Positions 54,961-64,000 of a stretch of 64,000 bases of DNA are shown here, piece after piece. The position numbers and the translations under genes were made by a program. The stretch covers positions 1 through 64,000 of the forward strand of contig NZ_PEBJ01000005.1 in NCBI RefSeq assembly GCF_002802915.1. The letters are read 5' to 3'. The notes below the pieces were generated by a model. It was not told where the DNA came from. It made no database searches and saw only the letters and a program-made list of their open reading frames with translations. Numbering within the stretch: the stretch's first letter is position 1; every line of letters starts with the position of its first letter. Source of the stretch: Bifidobacterium felsineum (GTDB lineage: Bacteria; Actinomycetota; Actinomycetes; Actinomycetales; Bifidobacteriaceae).

Positions 54961-57900
54961 CTACAGAGTGCGCTTGTTCTTGGAGATGACCAGCACACCT
55001 ACGGCCAGAGCAAGAAGCACAACTGCAGCTACAGCAACAGTCGCGATATTCGAACCGGTGGCGGTCAAATCGCTCTTGTTAGCATTCTCATCCGCGGTCT
55101 TGTTCTGCTCAACGGTTGTTTGCTTGGCAGACACCGTCACCTTGGCGACAACCGTGTATTCCACGTCATCGGTCGGGTTGACCTTGCCGGCGATCTTGAA
55201 GGAACCAACCTTGTTGAGCAGCTTGGCGTCATAGCTATCCCACGTCACGGCGGTGGCAACCTTGTCGCCATTGGACCACACCACATCAAGCTGTTCGGGA
55301 AGATCGAGCTTGCCACCCACCTGAATCGCCTGAATGATGGTATCGTCCACTACCTTGACCGGTACCGCTGGGTTCACGGTTACCTGAATGGCAACAGTCT
55401 TGCCCTTCACGGTGCCATTTACGGTGAACAGGCCACCCTCACGCTTGGTATAGCCAGTGAACTTCTCCCAAGTGATGTTCTCGGTGGAGTCTGCGCCGCC
55501 GTCGCTCCAGGTGAGCTTGGCGTTCTTCGGGAACTGTGTGGACGGATTCTTGCCGGAATCCGTAGTGATGACAGTCTTACCGTTGACCACAGCATTGGTT
55601 ACTACAGCACTGTGCACAGTGACGATAGCTTCGACACCGCTGTTCCAGCCCTGCACCGAACCCTTTACCTTCACGGTCTTGTCGACACCGGAACGGTTGA
55701 AGAAGTCCACGCCGTCAGTCTTCCAGGTCACAGCCACCTGAGAGGTGGAACCGTTGGACCAATGAGCGGTGACAGTGGACGGAAGCGCAGCAGCGGTACC
55801 TGCTTCAGTGGAAACACCTTCCGGAGCATCCACACCAGTGAGAGTTGCCGCAACTACGCGGATACGTACGCTAACAGGCAAGCCCTTCACTGTGCCATTA
55901 ACCACGATAGGTGCATCTTCAGGGGTGACCTGATCATATACGGAGTCAGCCGGCTTGGTCCAGGAAACTTGTTCATTCGTGGTCTGACCATTACTCCAAG
56001 TGACCTTGACAGCAGCTGGCAGTGTAGGCACCAGCTTGACCGGGGTACTGAGATCGGCAGGGTTCTCAACCGTTTCGGCAGAAGCCGCTTCAACAGTGAC
56101 GGAGAATGGAATATCTTTCGCCCATCCATCAGTACGACCTATAGCGGTAATCGTATGCTCGGCGATGTCGTGGTTCCATCCGTCAGGTAGGGTCAGCACA
56201 ACATCGCGAACCTCGGTTGCACCATCATTCCAAGTTACCGTCACCTTGCCGGTAACGCTTGGCTTGGGGTCGGTGTCTTTGGCGGTCGGAATGCTGATTG
56301 CATCGGTCGATGGAGCAACAGCAGTAATCGCACGCGGCTTGACGGTAACGTTCAGCGTTACCGTAGCGGCCTTGCCGTTAATGGTGACGCCCTGTACTGT
56401 ACCGGTCACCGGCACAGTACCAGCATTGCTGACGTCAATATCCGCAGGCCAAGCGATATCCACGGTCTTAGTGGAACCGTTGGAGTACGTGACGACAGCC
56501 TTCACACCACTGAGATCTGGCGCATGCGTGGCGATGGTCTCAACCTCGGCCTTGGTCGAAGCAACCTTAATCGCAATCGGATCAGTCACGGTGACTGGAA
56601 CCGTAACCGTACCGGTCTGACCTTCCACGTTCACCGTGCCGGTAGCGTTGAATGCGCCAACTTCGGCATACGCGGAATCGGCAATCTTGTTCCAATTGAC
56701 TGTCACATTGCTCTTGGTGCCAGTGTTGTTAGACCAGGTGATGGTCACAGTCTTCGGAAGCTTGTCAGCCGGGTTCACACCAGCCGGAACAGACGCACCG
56801 GCAAGAGTCTGCGGTTCGATGATGGCATGCTTTACGGTAATGGTGAGAGTCACGGTCTTGTCGGCCTGACCGTTCACGGTACCCTTCAGCGTAATGGTGC
56901 CACCCTGGTAGTTCTTCCAAGTCTCCGGCAACTCTTCCCACGCAACGGATACATTCTGCTTCTTCTGACCATTATCAAAATCAGCCTGAACCGTGCTGGG
57001 CAGCTTAGAAGTCGGGTTGACGCCAGCTTCGGTAGCAATCGGAGCCGGATTGTAAGCCTTGTCAACCTTTGCGGCTACGACTTCGACTTCCCAAGTCACC
57101 TGCTTGCCTTCAGCGGTACCAGTGAAGGTCTGCTTGCCAATGGCATCAAAGGATGCATCAGCCGGATTCTTGCCATTATTCCAAGTGATAGTGGCATCGG
57201 TGGTATCGCCGTTAGACCAGTGTGCCTTGACCTTAGTCGGAACTGTCGGCTTGGTTCCCTTACTGATGGAAGCCTTGGCAGGCTGATCAACTGTGGATAC
57301 GGTAGCCGGCTTTACAGTGATGGTAGCGGTCACGGTTTTGCCGGTCTTACCGACAGTGCCCGTAAGCGTGTACGGCTGAGGAGCGCGCTGCTTGTAGGTA
57401 TCGTTGGATTCCCACTTAATGGCAACGTTCTTGTCTTCACTGCCGTTCGACCATGCAACGGTGGCGGTTTTCGGCAGCTTGCTCTCCGGGTTAGTACCGG
57501 AAGGCGTAGTCACTGCAGTAGCGCCATCGGCAGTAGCGCCGGTAATAGTGGCCGCCTTGACGGTAAGCTCCAGTGAGGCTTTCAATTGAGTACCGGCAAC
57601 CGTACCGGTCAGAGTCAGCGTATGCTGCTTGCGTTCTTTATTCCAGTCGTTCGGAACACTCCACGTCACAGCAGCCTGACCCGTGGAGCCATCGGTATAC
57701 TTCACGCCCACAGTGGTCGGCAGACCAGCAGGAGTACCCGTGCCGGACTCCACCGTCTTTGCGGAAGGATTGATAACCGACTGAATGCTGCGCAATCCGG
57801 CAAGAGCTTCTTCAACACTCTGAGTATTGCCCTTAGCATTCCAGCTATTGCCGACCTCAAGCACGGATACCAAAGCGCCTTTCCACCTGCCGCTGGAAAC

Positions 57901-58620
57901 CTTTGCCACACCGAATCCGGCAATATCAGCATAAGGATTTACCTCTGTGAGGTAATGGCCATAGCCTTGACGCTCTTGCGACAGGATATCGGCATCCGTC
58001 CAACCCGGATATTGCTTACGAAGCTCTTCGAGATTATTCTCAGCATTCAATTCGCTATACCAGGCAGCAACCGGTGCCATATTCGGGTCATAATCAGGGT
58101 ATCCAATCGCCAACGCTTCTGGACCAAAAGTAAACGTCCCCGGCTGAACTCCTGGCGCGTATGTCAAAGTATCAACTGCCCAGCTAGGACGACCATTAGC
58201 CGTATTGGCATGACCATCGAGCGGGCTTTCAGTATCGCTCACACTCTCAGCACGCTTCGCCAACTCGTTGGCACGTGTCTGAGCCCAAGACATCAGCTGA
58301 TCATTAACCTTAAGCGCCGAAACTGCGCTACCGTCAGCAGCCTTGCCGTCAACGTAACTCGATGGGTAATTGGCATGCTCATCAGCATTAATTGCGTCGA
58401 TAATCTGCTGTGCAGTCAACGGACGACGATCCGTACGTGCACGCAGCGTATTCAAATCCTGCACATATTCCAAGGCCTGAATCACATTAGCCGTTGCTGT
58501 GGCTTCCGAGCCCACGCTAGAATAATCCACCGCCTGTGCAGGCAGGGCACAGAACAGCATGGCGAGGCTCGCCACGGCAGCTATTACTCCACCCAATCGT
58601 TGTGTGATGTTCTTCGACAT
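54961..58620 (-). CDS. Giant cell-wall anchored protein: CAP-like domain plus eleven Ig-like repeats
   Basis: A 1219-residue surface protein. The start is ATG 58620 with GGAGAGAG upstream. The signal peptide ends near residue 31 (PAQA). Residues 60-260 resemble a CAP/SCP-like domain (MSWAQTRANELAKRA, GYGHYLTEVNPYADIAGFGVAKV). From about 270 to 1150 I count eleven bacterial Ig-like (Big_4-type) repeats of about 80 residues, each with a VTWSNG-like strand and a GTV turn before the last strand. The sorting signal LTATG starts at 1185, followed by a hydrophobic helix and KNKRTL. It probably extends a head domain from the wall. The ligand is unknown. Confidence 0.85.
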   Translation of the reverse strand: MSKNITQRLGGVIAAVASLAMLFCALPAQAVDYSSVGSEATATANVIQALEYVQDLNTLRARTDRRPLTAQQIIDAINADEHANYPSSYVDGKAADGSAVSALKVNDQLMSWAQTRANELAKRAESVSDTESPLDGHANTANGRPSWAVDTLTYAPGVQPGTFTFGPEALAIGYPDYDPNMAPVAAWYSELNAENNLEELRKQYPGWTDADILSQERQGYGHYLTEVNPYADIAGFGVAKVSSGRWKGALVSVLEVGNSWNAKGNTQSVEEALAGLRSIQSVINPSAKTVESGTGTPAGLPTTVGVKYTDGSTGQAAVTWSVPNDWNKERKQHTLTLTGTVAGTQLKASLELTVKAATITGATADGATAVTTPSGTNPESKLPKTATVAWSNGSEDKNVAIKWESNDTYKQRAPQPYTLTGTVGKTGKTVTATITVKPATVSTVDQPAKASISKGTKPTVPTKVKAHWSNGDTTDATITWNNGKNPADASFDAIGKQTFTGTAEGKQVTWEVEVVAAKVDKAYNPAPIATEAGVNPTSKLPSTVQADFDNGQKKQNVSVAWEELPETWKNYQGGTITLKGTVNGQADKTVTLTITVKHAIIEPQTLAGASVPAGVNPADKLPKTVTITWSNNTGTKSNVTVNWNKIADSAYAEVGAFNATGTVNVEGQTGTVTVPVTVTDPIAIKVASTKAEVETIATHAPDLSGVKAVVTYSNGSTKTVDIAWPADIDVSNAGTVPVTGTVQGVTINGKAATVTLNVTVKPRAITAVAPSTDAISIPTAKDTDPKPSVTGKVTVTWNDGATEVRDVVLTLPDGWNHDIAEHTITAIGRTDGWAKDIPFSVTVEAASAETVENPADLSTPVKLVPTLPAAVKVTWSNGQTTNEQVSWTKPADSVYDQVTPEDAPIVVNGTVKGLPVSVRIRVVAATLTGVDAPEGVSTEAGTAAALPSTVTAHWSNGSTSQVAVTWKTDGVDFFNRSGVDKTVKVKGSVQGWNSGVEAIVTVHSAVVTNAVVNGKTVITTDSGKNPSTQFPKNAKLTWSDGGADSTENITWEKFTGYTKREGGLFTVNGTVKGKTVAIQVTVNPAVPVKVVDDTIIQAIQVGGKLDLPEQLDVVWSNGDKVATAVTWDSYDAKLLNKVGSFKIAGKVNPTDDVEYTVVAKVTVSAKQTTVEQNKTADENANKSDLTATGSNIATVAVAAVVLLALAVGVLVISKNKRTL

Positions 58621-58828
58621 CGTCTCTCTCCAACCTATGTCACGATTATCTCGGCCAGTATACCGAGGCATCTTTGCATATGGGACCAAGTATAAGGCCG
58701 ACTGTTGATGTAGGGAAAAAATATTCCCTCCCTCGAAAAGTCCTTTATCCTAAGAATAGAATCCTCTCATTGGACGCATTCATGTTCAGTGCAGTGGAAA
58801 TACACCAACGCAGGGGGGGAAAGTCACG

Positions 58829-59452
58829 ATGGATGATCATCACACGGTTCGACCGGCGCTGCATGGGGATCAGTCCGGTACTGGCTCACAAGAGACCACA
58901 GCTTTTGCCGATGGCTCCAGTGACTCGGCCGTAAACGGCAATACCGAAACAGCATCTCACGCCACCAATAATCAGGATTGGCATCCACTACCATCGCGCG
59001 TCCGTACTGTCTGGCTAATCAACGAATCAATCCAGTGCATTATTTGGCTGGCAGTCTGTGCCGTGGTCGCAGCCATATGTATGGCAAACGACTGGTGGGG
59101 GTTCTGGCAACGATTGATTGTCACACTGGCCGCAGCATACTCGATACTGGATCTCGCTTCGCAGCCATTGCAGACCAAGTATTTGTATGCATTCACCCGA
59201 TTCCGCATCGGCGAGCGCGATCTTGCCACGCGCAAAGGATGGCTGTTCCGTCGCTCCACCACTACGCCGTATACGCGTGTACAACATGTGGATACCAAGC
59301 AGAACCCAGTGCAGCGTCACTTTGGCCTGACCACCGTAGTGGTGCATACCGCAGCCGACGAACATGAGATCGCCGCGCTGGACACCGCACAGGCCGAGCG
59401 GTTGGTGTCGTTGATCACCGAGCGAGTGGCCGCAGCCAAGGATGATCTGTGA
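58829..59452 (+). CDS. PH-domain membrane protein, YdbS-like
   Basis: A 207-residue protein with two membrane helices (about 72-92 and 97-112) after a long polar N terminus, then a bacterial PH domain (bPH2/YdbS type) at about 120-200 with YAFTRFRIGERDLATRKGW and TTPYTRVQHVDTKQNPVQR. The family is paired with YdbT-like proteins and in Bacillus affects sensitivity to some bacteriocins. The next gene starts in its stop codon, so the two are co-translated. Seven G residues at 58813-58819 form or overlap its ribosome-binding site. Confidence 0.85.
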   Translation: MDDHHTVRPALHGDQSGTGSQETTAFADGSSDSAVNGNTETASHATNNQDWHPLPSRVRTVWLINESIQCIIWLAVCAVVAAICMANDWWGFWQRLIVTLAAAYSILDLASQPLQTKYLYAFTRFRIGERDLATRKGWLFRRSTTTPYTRVQHVDTKQNPVQRHFGLTTVVVHTAADEHEIAALDTAQAERLVSLITERVAAAKDDL

Positions 59453-61101
59453 TGAACACCGAAAACACCAATTGGCGCAGGCTACACCCAGCTTCTCTAA
59501 TCATCGGCGTGGTGGAAACCGCCAAAGGCGTCATCGGACTGTTCTTCGCACTGCTGTTCATTGCACGCAGGGAGCTGTCTGCCATAACCATCGCACTGAT
59601 ATTTCTCAGCGTGCTGTGCGTCGCGCTCTGCCAGCCCGTCATCAATTGGTTGACCACCCGATATCAGTTGGGGCCTGACAAGCTTGCGTTCAAATCGGGG
59701 TTGTTCTTTCGCAAGAATCGAACGATTAGCTATGGTTCGATTCATGCCATCAATAGCTCGCAACCTATCTATTTGCAACCGTTTGGAGTAGTACGACTTA
59801 CTGTTTCGGCAGCAGGTGCAGCAGATACCGATATTCGATTGGATGCAGTGCCAGCTGCATTGCAACTTGAATTGGAACATCTGCGCGCATTGTCGCAGCC
59901 CACGGCGGCAGATTCGAACGTCACCTTGGCAAAGGCTCCACAGGCTCCAGCGCCAACAACCAGCCACCCATCGCAAACACCTCTATTTCGCGCCTCGGTA
60001 AGCGATATCCTGCTGTTCGCCATTACGGACATCGGATTTCTGGCCGCAGCGCTTGTAGTGTATGGCTTTGTGCAGCAGGTTCAGGATGTGTTACCGCGCA
60101 GCATGATGCATGAGGCCGAGCGCTCAGTACAGACCGCGCTCACCGGTGGGCTACTTTCGGTCATCGTACTGATAGTGGCATGCGTGATGCTGCTGATGGC
60201 GGTGAGCATCGTCACCTCGCTGCTGAGATTCTATGGATTCGAGGTATGGCGTCGCGGTGACGATTTGGTGGTGGTTCGTGGATTATTCACTCGGCATACC
60301 ACGACCATTCCGGTCAGTCGTATTCAGACGGTGACCATCCACCAGTCGATGTTGCGTCGGCCATTCCATCTTTGTTCGGTTGGATTGGGGCTGAGCTCCT
60401 CAACCGCCAACAATGAAAGCAAGGAAAGTGGGACTTCAGCGGCGCAAATTTTGCCAGTAATCAGTACCCGGCGCGTGTATGTGGTGTTGCACGAGATATT
60501 GCCGGAGTGGGGTCTGCCGGAAGTGTCTGCTGCGCTTGGGCAGCGCTGGTTTGCATCGTCATCGCACGCACAGCAAAGCGCGAGGGCTGTTACATATGTG
60601 CCGCAACTGCGCTATACCGGGCGCGATCTGCTGCGTTATTACCTCACACTGCCGGTGATTGCATCATTGGCGATCACTGTTGCAGTTTGGTTGGGTTCCG
60701 ATACGCATGCCGCAGTGGCATTGCGCACTTGGTGCGCCGTTCCGGGCTTAGGTTGGCCTTGGTGGCTGATGATTGTGCCGATCGCACTGGGATTGTGGTG
60801 GATGGTGTGCCGTTTGCTCAAAGCTCAGAATGAAGGATTCGCACTACTCGGCGCCAATGATTCCGACGCCTATTGTTCATCGCGCATTCTTGTTACTGGA
60901 GCGCTTCGGCTCACCAGATTCGTTTTGGTGACGCGCAAGGCACGGGTGCAATCGATCACGCGGTACACGGCATTGTGGCGCGAGTCGCGCGGCATCGAAC
61001 GTGTGCAGATGTCATTGTTTGTAATGAATGGCATCAATGAATTACGATTCATGTTCCTGCATCGCGCCGATGCCGAGGTGCTACAGCAGTGGATGGAATG
61101 A
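59452..61101 (+). CDS. PH-domain membrane protein, YdbT-like
   Basis: A 549-residue membrane protein with paired-helix membrane segments near 20-60, 185-255 and 390-450 and repeated bPH2 domains: YQLGPDKLAFKSGLFFRKNRTI near 70, VWRRGDDLVVVRGLFTRHTTTIP near 265 and LRLTRFVLVTRKARVQSI near 485. Start ATG 59452 shares a base with the previous stop (TGATG); GTG 59449 is possible. It is the long partner of the preceding small protein. The molecular role of the pair is not established. Confidence 0.85.
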   Translation: MNTENTNWRRLHPASLIIGVVETAKGVIGLFFALLFIARRELSAITIALIFLSVLCVALCQPVINWLTTRYQLGPDKLAFKSGLFFRKNRTISYGSIHAINSSQPIYLQPFGVVRLTVSAAGAADTDIRLDAVPAALQLELEHLRALSQPTAADSNVTLAKAPQAPAPTTSHPSQTPLFRASVSDILLFAITDIGFLAAALVVYGFVQQVQDVLPRSMMHEAERSVQTALTGGLLSVIVLIVACVMLLMAVSIVTSLLRFYGFEVWRRGDDLVVVRGLFTRHTTTIPVSRIQTVTIHQSMLRRPFHLCSVGLGLSSSTANNESKESGTSAAQILPVISTRRVYVVLHEILPEWGLPEVSAALGQRWFASSSHAQQSARAVTYVPQLRYTGRDLLRYYLTLPVIASLAITVAVWLGSDTHAAVALRTWCAVPGLGWPWWLMIVPIALGLWWMVCRLLKAQNEGFALLGANDSDAYCSSRILVTGALRLTRFVLVTRKARVQSITRYTALWRESRGIERVQMSLFVMNGINELRFMFLHRADAEVLQQWME

Positions 61102-61103
61102 CT

Positions 61104-61131
61104 GTGGGCTCTTCCCGAGAGAAGAGCCCAC
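61104..61131. terminator. Hairpin between convergent YdbT-like and leuD genes
   Basis: An 11-bp perfect stem (GTGGGCTCTTC with GAAGAGCCCAC), loop CCCGAG-like. It directly follows the PH-protein stop and precedes the leuD stop on the other strand. Confidence 0.85.
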
Positions 61132-61141
61132 ATGGGATACA

Positions 61142-61837
61142 TCAAATAATGCCGCGATCAGCTAGTGGTCCAGCCCAGCTGCCGTCATCTTCCGGTTCGC
61201 GAGCGGACTGGATTTGTTCTTCGGGCCAGTGCTTGGCAGGAATGGTCTTGGGCTTGAATGGGAACTTTTCGGCGCGCATCTTCTCGTAGGCGGCGATATC
61301 GTCCTCATGCTGCAGCGTCAGGTCAATGTCGTCGTAGCCGTTCATCAGACGCCAACGGGTGTAGTCGTTAACCTCGAACGGGAGGGTCACGTCACCGCAG
61401 GTCACAGTACGGGTTTCCAGAGAAACCGTCATTTCACGGCCGGGCTCCTCTTCGAGCAGCTTCCACAGCAGATCGACGGATTCCTGCGGCATAATCGCAG
61501 CCAGCACACCGTTCTTGGCGGTGTTGCCGTAGAAGATGTCAGCAAAGCTCGGTGCAATCACCACACGGAAGCCGTAATCATGCAAGGCCCACACGGCGTG
61601 TTCACGGGAGGAACCGATGCCGAACTCCGGGCCGGCCACCAGAATCTGGCCCTTGCCGGCGTATTCCGGCTGATTCAGCACGAAATTCGGGTCGCGGCGC
61701 CATGCGTAGAACAGGGCGTCATCGAAGCCGGACTTGGTCACGCGTTTCAGGAACACGGCCGGAATAATCTGATCGGTATCCACATTGGAGCGGCGCAGTG
61801 GCACGCCCACGCCGGTCAAAGTAGTGAGTTTTTCCAT
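61142..61837 (-). CDS. leuD: 3-isopropylmalate dehydratase small subunit
   Basis: A 231-residue LeuD. It starts [27 protein letters not shown], followed by [34 protein letters not shown], the swivel domain that completes the aconitase-like active site. With LeuC it isomerises 2-isopropylmalate to 3-isopropylmalate in leucine synthesis. An AAAGGACG site precedes the ATG. It follows leuC by 13 bases. Confidence 0.97.
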   Translation of the reverse strand: MEKLTTLTGVGVPLRRSNVDTDQIIPAVFLKRVTKSGFDDALFYAWRRDPNFVLNQPEYAGKGQILVAGPEFGIGSSREHAVWALHDYGFRVVIAPSFADIFYGNTAKNGVLAAIMPQESVDLLWKLLEEEPGREMTVSLETRTVTCGDVTLPFEVNDYTRWRLMNGYDDIDLTLQHEDDIAAYEKMRAEKFPFKPKTIPAKHWPEEQIQSAREPEDDGSWAGPLADRGII

Positions 61838-61850
61838 AATCTAACGTCCT

Positions 61851-63254
61851 TTACAGATCAGCCGGGCTGGAAATCGTACCGCGGATAGCGGTGGCGGCGG
61901 CAACGGCCGGCGAGGCCAGATGCGTGCGAGAGCCCTTGCCCTGACGGCCTTCGAAGTTACGGTTCGACGTTGAAATCGAGCGCTCATTCGGCACCAGCTT
62001 GTCGGGGTTCATACCCAGGCACATCGAGCAGCCGGCGTTACGCCATTCGGCACCGAAGTCCTTGAACACCTTGTCAAGGCCCTCCTTCTCCGCTTCCAGA
62101 CGCACGCGGGAGGATGCTGGCACGACCAGCACACGGTGAATCGAATCGGCCTTGTGATGGCCCTTCATGATTGCAGCGGCCTGGCGCAGATCGTCAATGC
62201 GACCGTTGGTGCAGGAGCCAATGAACACGGTATCCACAGCGATGTCCTTGATCGGCATGCCGGGCTTCAGACCCATGTACTTAATCGCACGCTCGGCGGC
62301 GGAACGCTCAGTAGCGTCGGCAATCTTGGCCGGGTCCGGCACGTCAGCGGTAATCGGCAGACCTTGGCCAGGGTTGGTACCCCATGTCACATACGGCCCA
62401 AGCTTAGTGGCGTCGATATCCACCACCTTGTCGAATACAGCGTCATCATCGGTCTTGAGCGTCTTCCAATACGCCACGGCCTTGTCCCACATCTCACCTT
62501 CCGGAGCATGCGGACGACCCTTCAGATATTCGAACGTGGTCTCATCAGGCGCAATCATGCCAGCGCGGGCGCCAGCCTCGATGGACATGTTGCACACGGT
62601 CATGCGCTCGTCCATCGTGAGGTTGCGGATGGCCTCGCCGCGGTACTCGATCACGTAGCCCTGGCCGCCGCCGGTACCGATCTTGGCGATAATCGCCAGA
62701 ATAATATCCTTGGCGGTGGCGTCGGCCGGCAGCTTGCCGTTGACGTTGATAGCCATGGTCTTGAACGGCTTCAGACTCAGAGTCTGTGTGGCCATCACAT
62801 GCTCGACCTCGGAGGTACCGATGCCGAACGCCAAAGCGCCGAACGCACCATGAGTAGAGGTATGCGAATCGCCGCACACGATGGTCATACCCGGCTGGGT
62901 CAGGCCCAGAATCGGGGCGAACGCGTGCACGATGCCCTGGTCGGCATCGCCCAGCGGGTGCAGTCGCACGCCGAATTCCTTGCAGTTCTTCTCCAAGGTA
63001 CTCAGCTGCAGGGCGCTTGTCTTATCCGGGTTCGGACGATCGATATCCACGGTTGGGGTGTTGTGATCCTCGGTGGCGATGAGCTGATCGACGTGGCGCG
63101 GCTTACGACCGGCCAAACGCAGGCCTTCGAATGCCTGCGGACTGGTGACCTCGTGCATGAGCATCAAATCGATGTACAGCAGATCGGGAGCGCCGTCGCC
63201 GCCCTTGCGCACCAGATGATCGGCCCAGACCTTCTCGGCCAGTGTCGTTCCCAT
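61851..63254 (-). CDS. leuC: 3-isopropylmalate dehydratase large subunit
   Basis: A 467-residue aconitase-family protein. The [4Fe-4S] cysteines lie in [15 protein letters not shown] near residue 345 and in [15 protein letters not shown] near 405. [16 protein letters not shown] near 130 and [14 protein letters not shown] near 425 are further family signatures. The GGAGG site is six bases before ATG 63254. It forms an operon with leuD and is divergent from an IclR regulator, the arrangement known for LtbR and leuCD in Corynebacterium. Confidence 0.97.
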   Translation of the reverse strand: MGTTLAEKVWADHLVRKGGDGAPDLLYIDLMLMHEVTSPQAFEGLRLAGRKPRHVDQLIATEDHNTPTVDIDRPNPDKTSALQLSTLEKNCKEFGVRLHPLGDADQGIVHAFAPILGLTQPGMTIVCGDSHTSTHGAFGALAFGIGTSEVEHVMATQTLSLKPFKTMAINVNGKLPADATAKDIILAIIAKIGTGGGQGYVIEYRGEAIRNLTMDERMTVCNMSIEAGARAGMIAPDETTFEYLKGRPHAPEGEMWDKAVAYWKTLKTDDDAVFDKVVDIDATKLGPYVTWGTNPGQGLPITADVPDPAKIADATERSAAERAIKYMGLKPGMPIKDIAVDTVFIGSCTNGRIDDLRQAAAIMKGHHKADSIHRVLVVPASSRVRLEAEKEGLDKVFKDFGAEWRNAGCSMCLGMNPDKLVPNERSISTSNRNFEGRQGKGSRTHLASPAVAAATAIRGTISSPADL

Positions 63255-63506
63255 AGTGTTCCTCCAAAAAATTCTGCGCGAAGTATTGTGTTCGCGCCTT
63301 GTTCGTGGTATAAGCCTATGTGGTCATGTTGGGCTCGGCATTGCTCAGGCCGGATATTGAGATAACCGCGTTAATACTTGTTTTCGCCATACTGCACGCT
63401 GTCCGTGGATACCTTATATACTGTGTCAAGTTGTGCGTATGCAGTAATTTCTAACATCGTGGATGATGTTTTGAACAGCGACCACCAAGTGAGACACTTC
63501 CTCGAT

Positions 63507-63536
63507 TTGGTATTTCACTATGTGAGATGGCATAAT
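63507..63536 (+). promoter_or_regulatory. Promoter and operator of the IclR gene
   Basis: TTGGTA (63507) and CATAAT (63531) are 18 bases apart. Between them lies ATTTCAC-TAT-GTGAGAT (63512-63528), a 17-base near-palindrome with one mismatch. It is a good candidate operator for the regulator itself. The remaining gap to leuC holds a TTGACA box on the minus strand at about 63430-63425 without a well-spaced partner. Confidence 0.6.
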
Positions 63537-63546
63537 CACATGTATT

Positions 63547-64000
63547 ATGACTGATTCCCAAGAAGAACCTTTAGAAGACGGCGCTACCGTGCCCGAGCCG
63601 CTTGAGACCACCCCCGCAGCAGCATCTGCTCCTGCATCCGACGGGGAGATTCATTCCGGCGTTGGCGTGCTTGATAAAACCGTGAAAATTCTTGACGCAC
63701 TCGAGTCCGGACCGTCCACGCTCGGCCAGCTCGTGGCCGCTACCGGTCTGGCCCGACCGACCGCGCACCGCTTGGCTATTGCACTTGAGCGCCATCGCTT
63801 CGTGCTGCGTGATCAGCATGGCCGCTTCGTACTGGGCTCCCGTTTCGCCGAGCTCGCCGCCGCAGCCGGCGAGGATCGCCTGCTGACCGCCGCCGGCCCG
63901 ATTCTGCAGACCTTACTCGACCGCACCGGCGAATCCGCACAGATCTACCGCCGCCAGGGCGATCAGCGCGTGTGCATCGCCGCCGTGGAGCGCGTCTCCG
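63547..64000 (+). CDS. ltbR: IclR-family regulator of leuCD (LtbR-like), cut by the window end
   Basis: The first 151 residues are visible; the gene runs off the right edge. A polar, Glu/Ala-rich N terminus of about 38 residues precedes the winged-helix domain (VGVLDKTVKILDALESGPST, LGQLVAATGLARPTAHRLAIALE). The start of the effector-binding domain is seen (LLDRTGESAQIYRRQGDQRVCIAAVERV). Its divergent place opposite leuC matches LtbR of Corynebacterium, which controls leucine (and tryptophan) synthesis. The symbol is by position and family. No strong ribosome-binding site precedes the ATG. Confidence 0.85.
   Translation, partial: MTDSQEEPLEDGATVPEPLETTPAAASAPASDGEIHSGVGVLDKTVKILDALESGPSTLGQLVAATGLARPTAHRLAIALERHRFVLRDQHGRFVLGSRFAELAAAAGEDRLLTAAGPILQTLLDRTGESAQIYRRQGDQRVCIAAVERVS

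Noticed and set aside
63255..63430. Leucine attenuator with leader peptide upstream of leuC
   Set aside because: No short frame with leucine codon runs and no terminator/antiterminator pair on the minus strand.

Overview
The window looks like chromosomal DNA of Bifidobacterium, most likely Bifidobacterium longum or a close relative. The signs are a fairly GC-rich genome, actinobacterial gene orders (tRNA-Trp, secE, nusG, rplK, rplA; rne, rplU, rpmA, obg, proB; argS, lysA, hom, thrB; leuCD opposite an IclR regulator), an arginine-rich actinobacterial RNase E/G, sortase-dependent pili, and many carbohydrate-use genes. The species call rests on recognition of the proteins, not on a search.

Layout. 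Positions 1-398 hold a minus-strand leader and promoter that appear to belong to an rRNA operon just outside the left edge, then the terminator of rplK-rplA. Positions 399-9698 are the L11/L1 - NusG/SecE - tRNA-Trp region, split by a pilus locus (tip/shaft pilins, class C sortase, small HTH/coiled-coil gene) between nusG and rplK. Its long upstream region carries a nine-base G tract. Positions 9818-21480 run aspartate aminotransferase, proB, obg, rpmA, rplU and RNase E/G. Between obg and rpmA sit two accessory genes (an AbiEi/nuclease-like protein and an LAXTG surface protein), separated by three copies of one long palindromic repeat. Positions 21760-25103 hold dapE, an AEC transporter and a HAD phosphatase. 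Positions 25203-38158 form a carbohydrate region: a cytoplasmic GH35 beta-galactosidase with an ABC importer, glycerate kinase facing a CdaR regulator, a large DUF5107/TPR protein and an AraC regulator. Positions 38190-49845 hold a Maf-Nudix fusion, the threonine/lysine/arginyl-tRNA cluster, a TetR-MFS efflux pair and murA. Positions 50125-61101 hold an NADH oxidase, a dihydroorotate dehydrogenase, a CPBP protease, a very long Ig-repeat surface protein and a pair of PH-domain membrane proteins. Positions 61142-64000 hold leuD, leuC and the start of a divergent IclR regulator.

How parts work together. A near-identical 21-bp site lies in the same orientation upstream of both the GH35/ABC operon and the DUF5107 gene, next to the AraC gene. 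This suggests one sugar regulon spread over about 12 kb. Three surface proteins carry non-canonical sorting signals and one carries a canonical LPNTG, so more than one sortase is probably needed.

The most unusual feature is non-coding. Two tandem 105-106 nt units lie directly after nusG. They share an inner structure, but each is closed by its own 16-nt complementary ends of different sequence. At least seven other loci hold long self-complementary elements, each built on its own sequence word used several times in both orientations. One of these is read through as coding sequence at the start of the MFS transporter, and another supplies the stop codon of the HAD gene.
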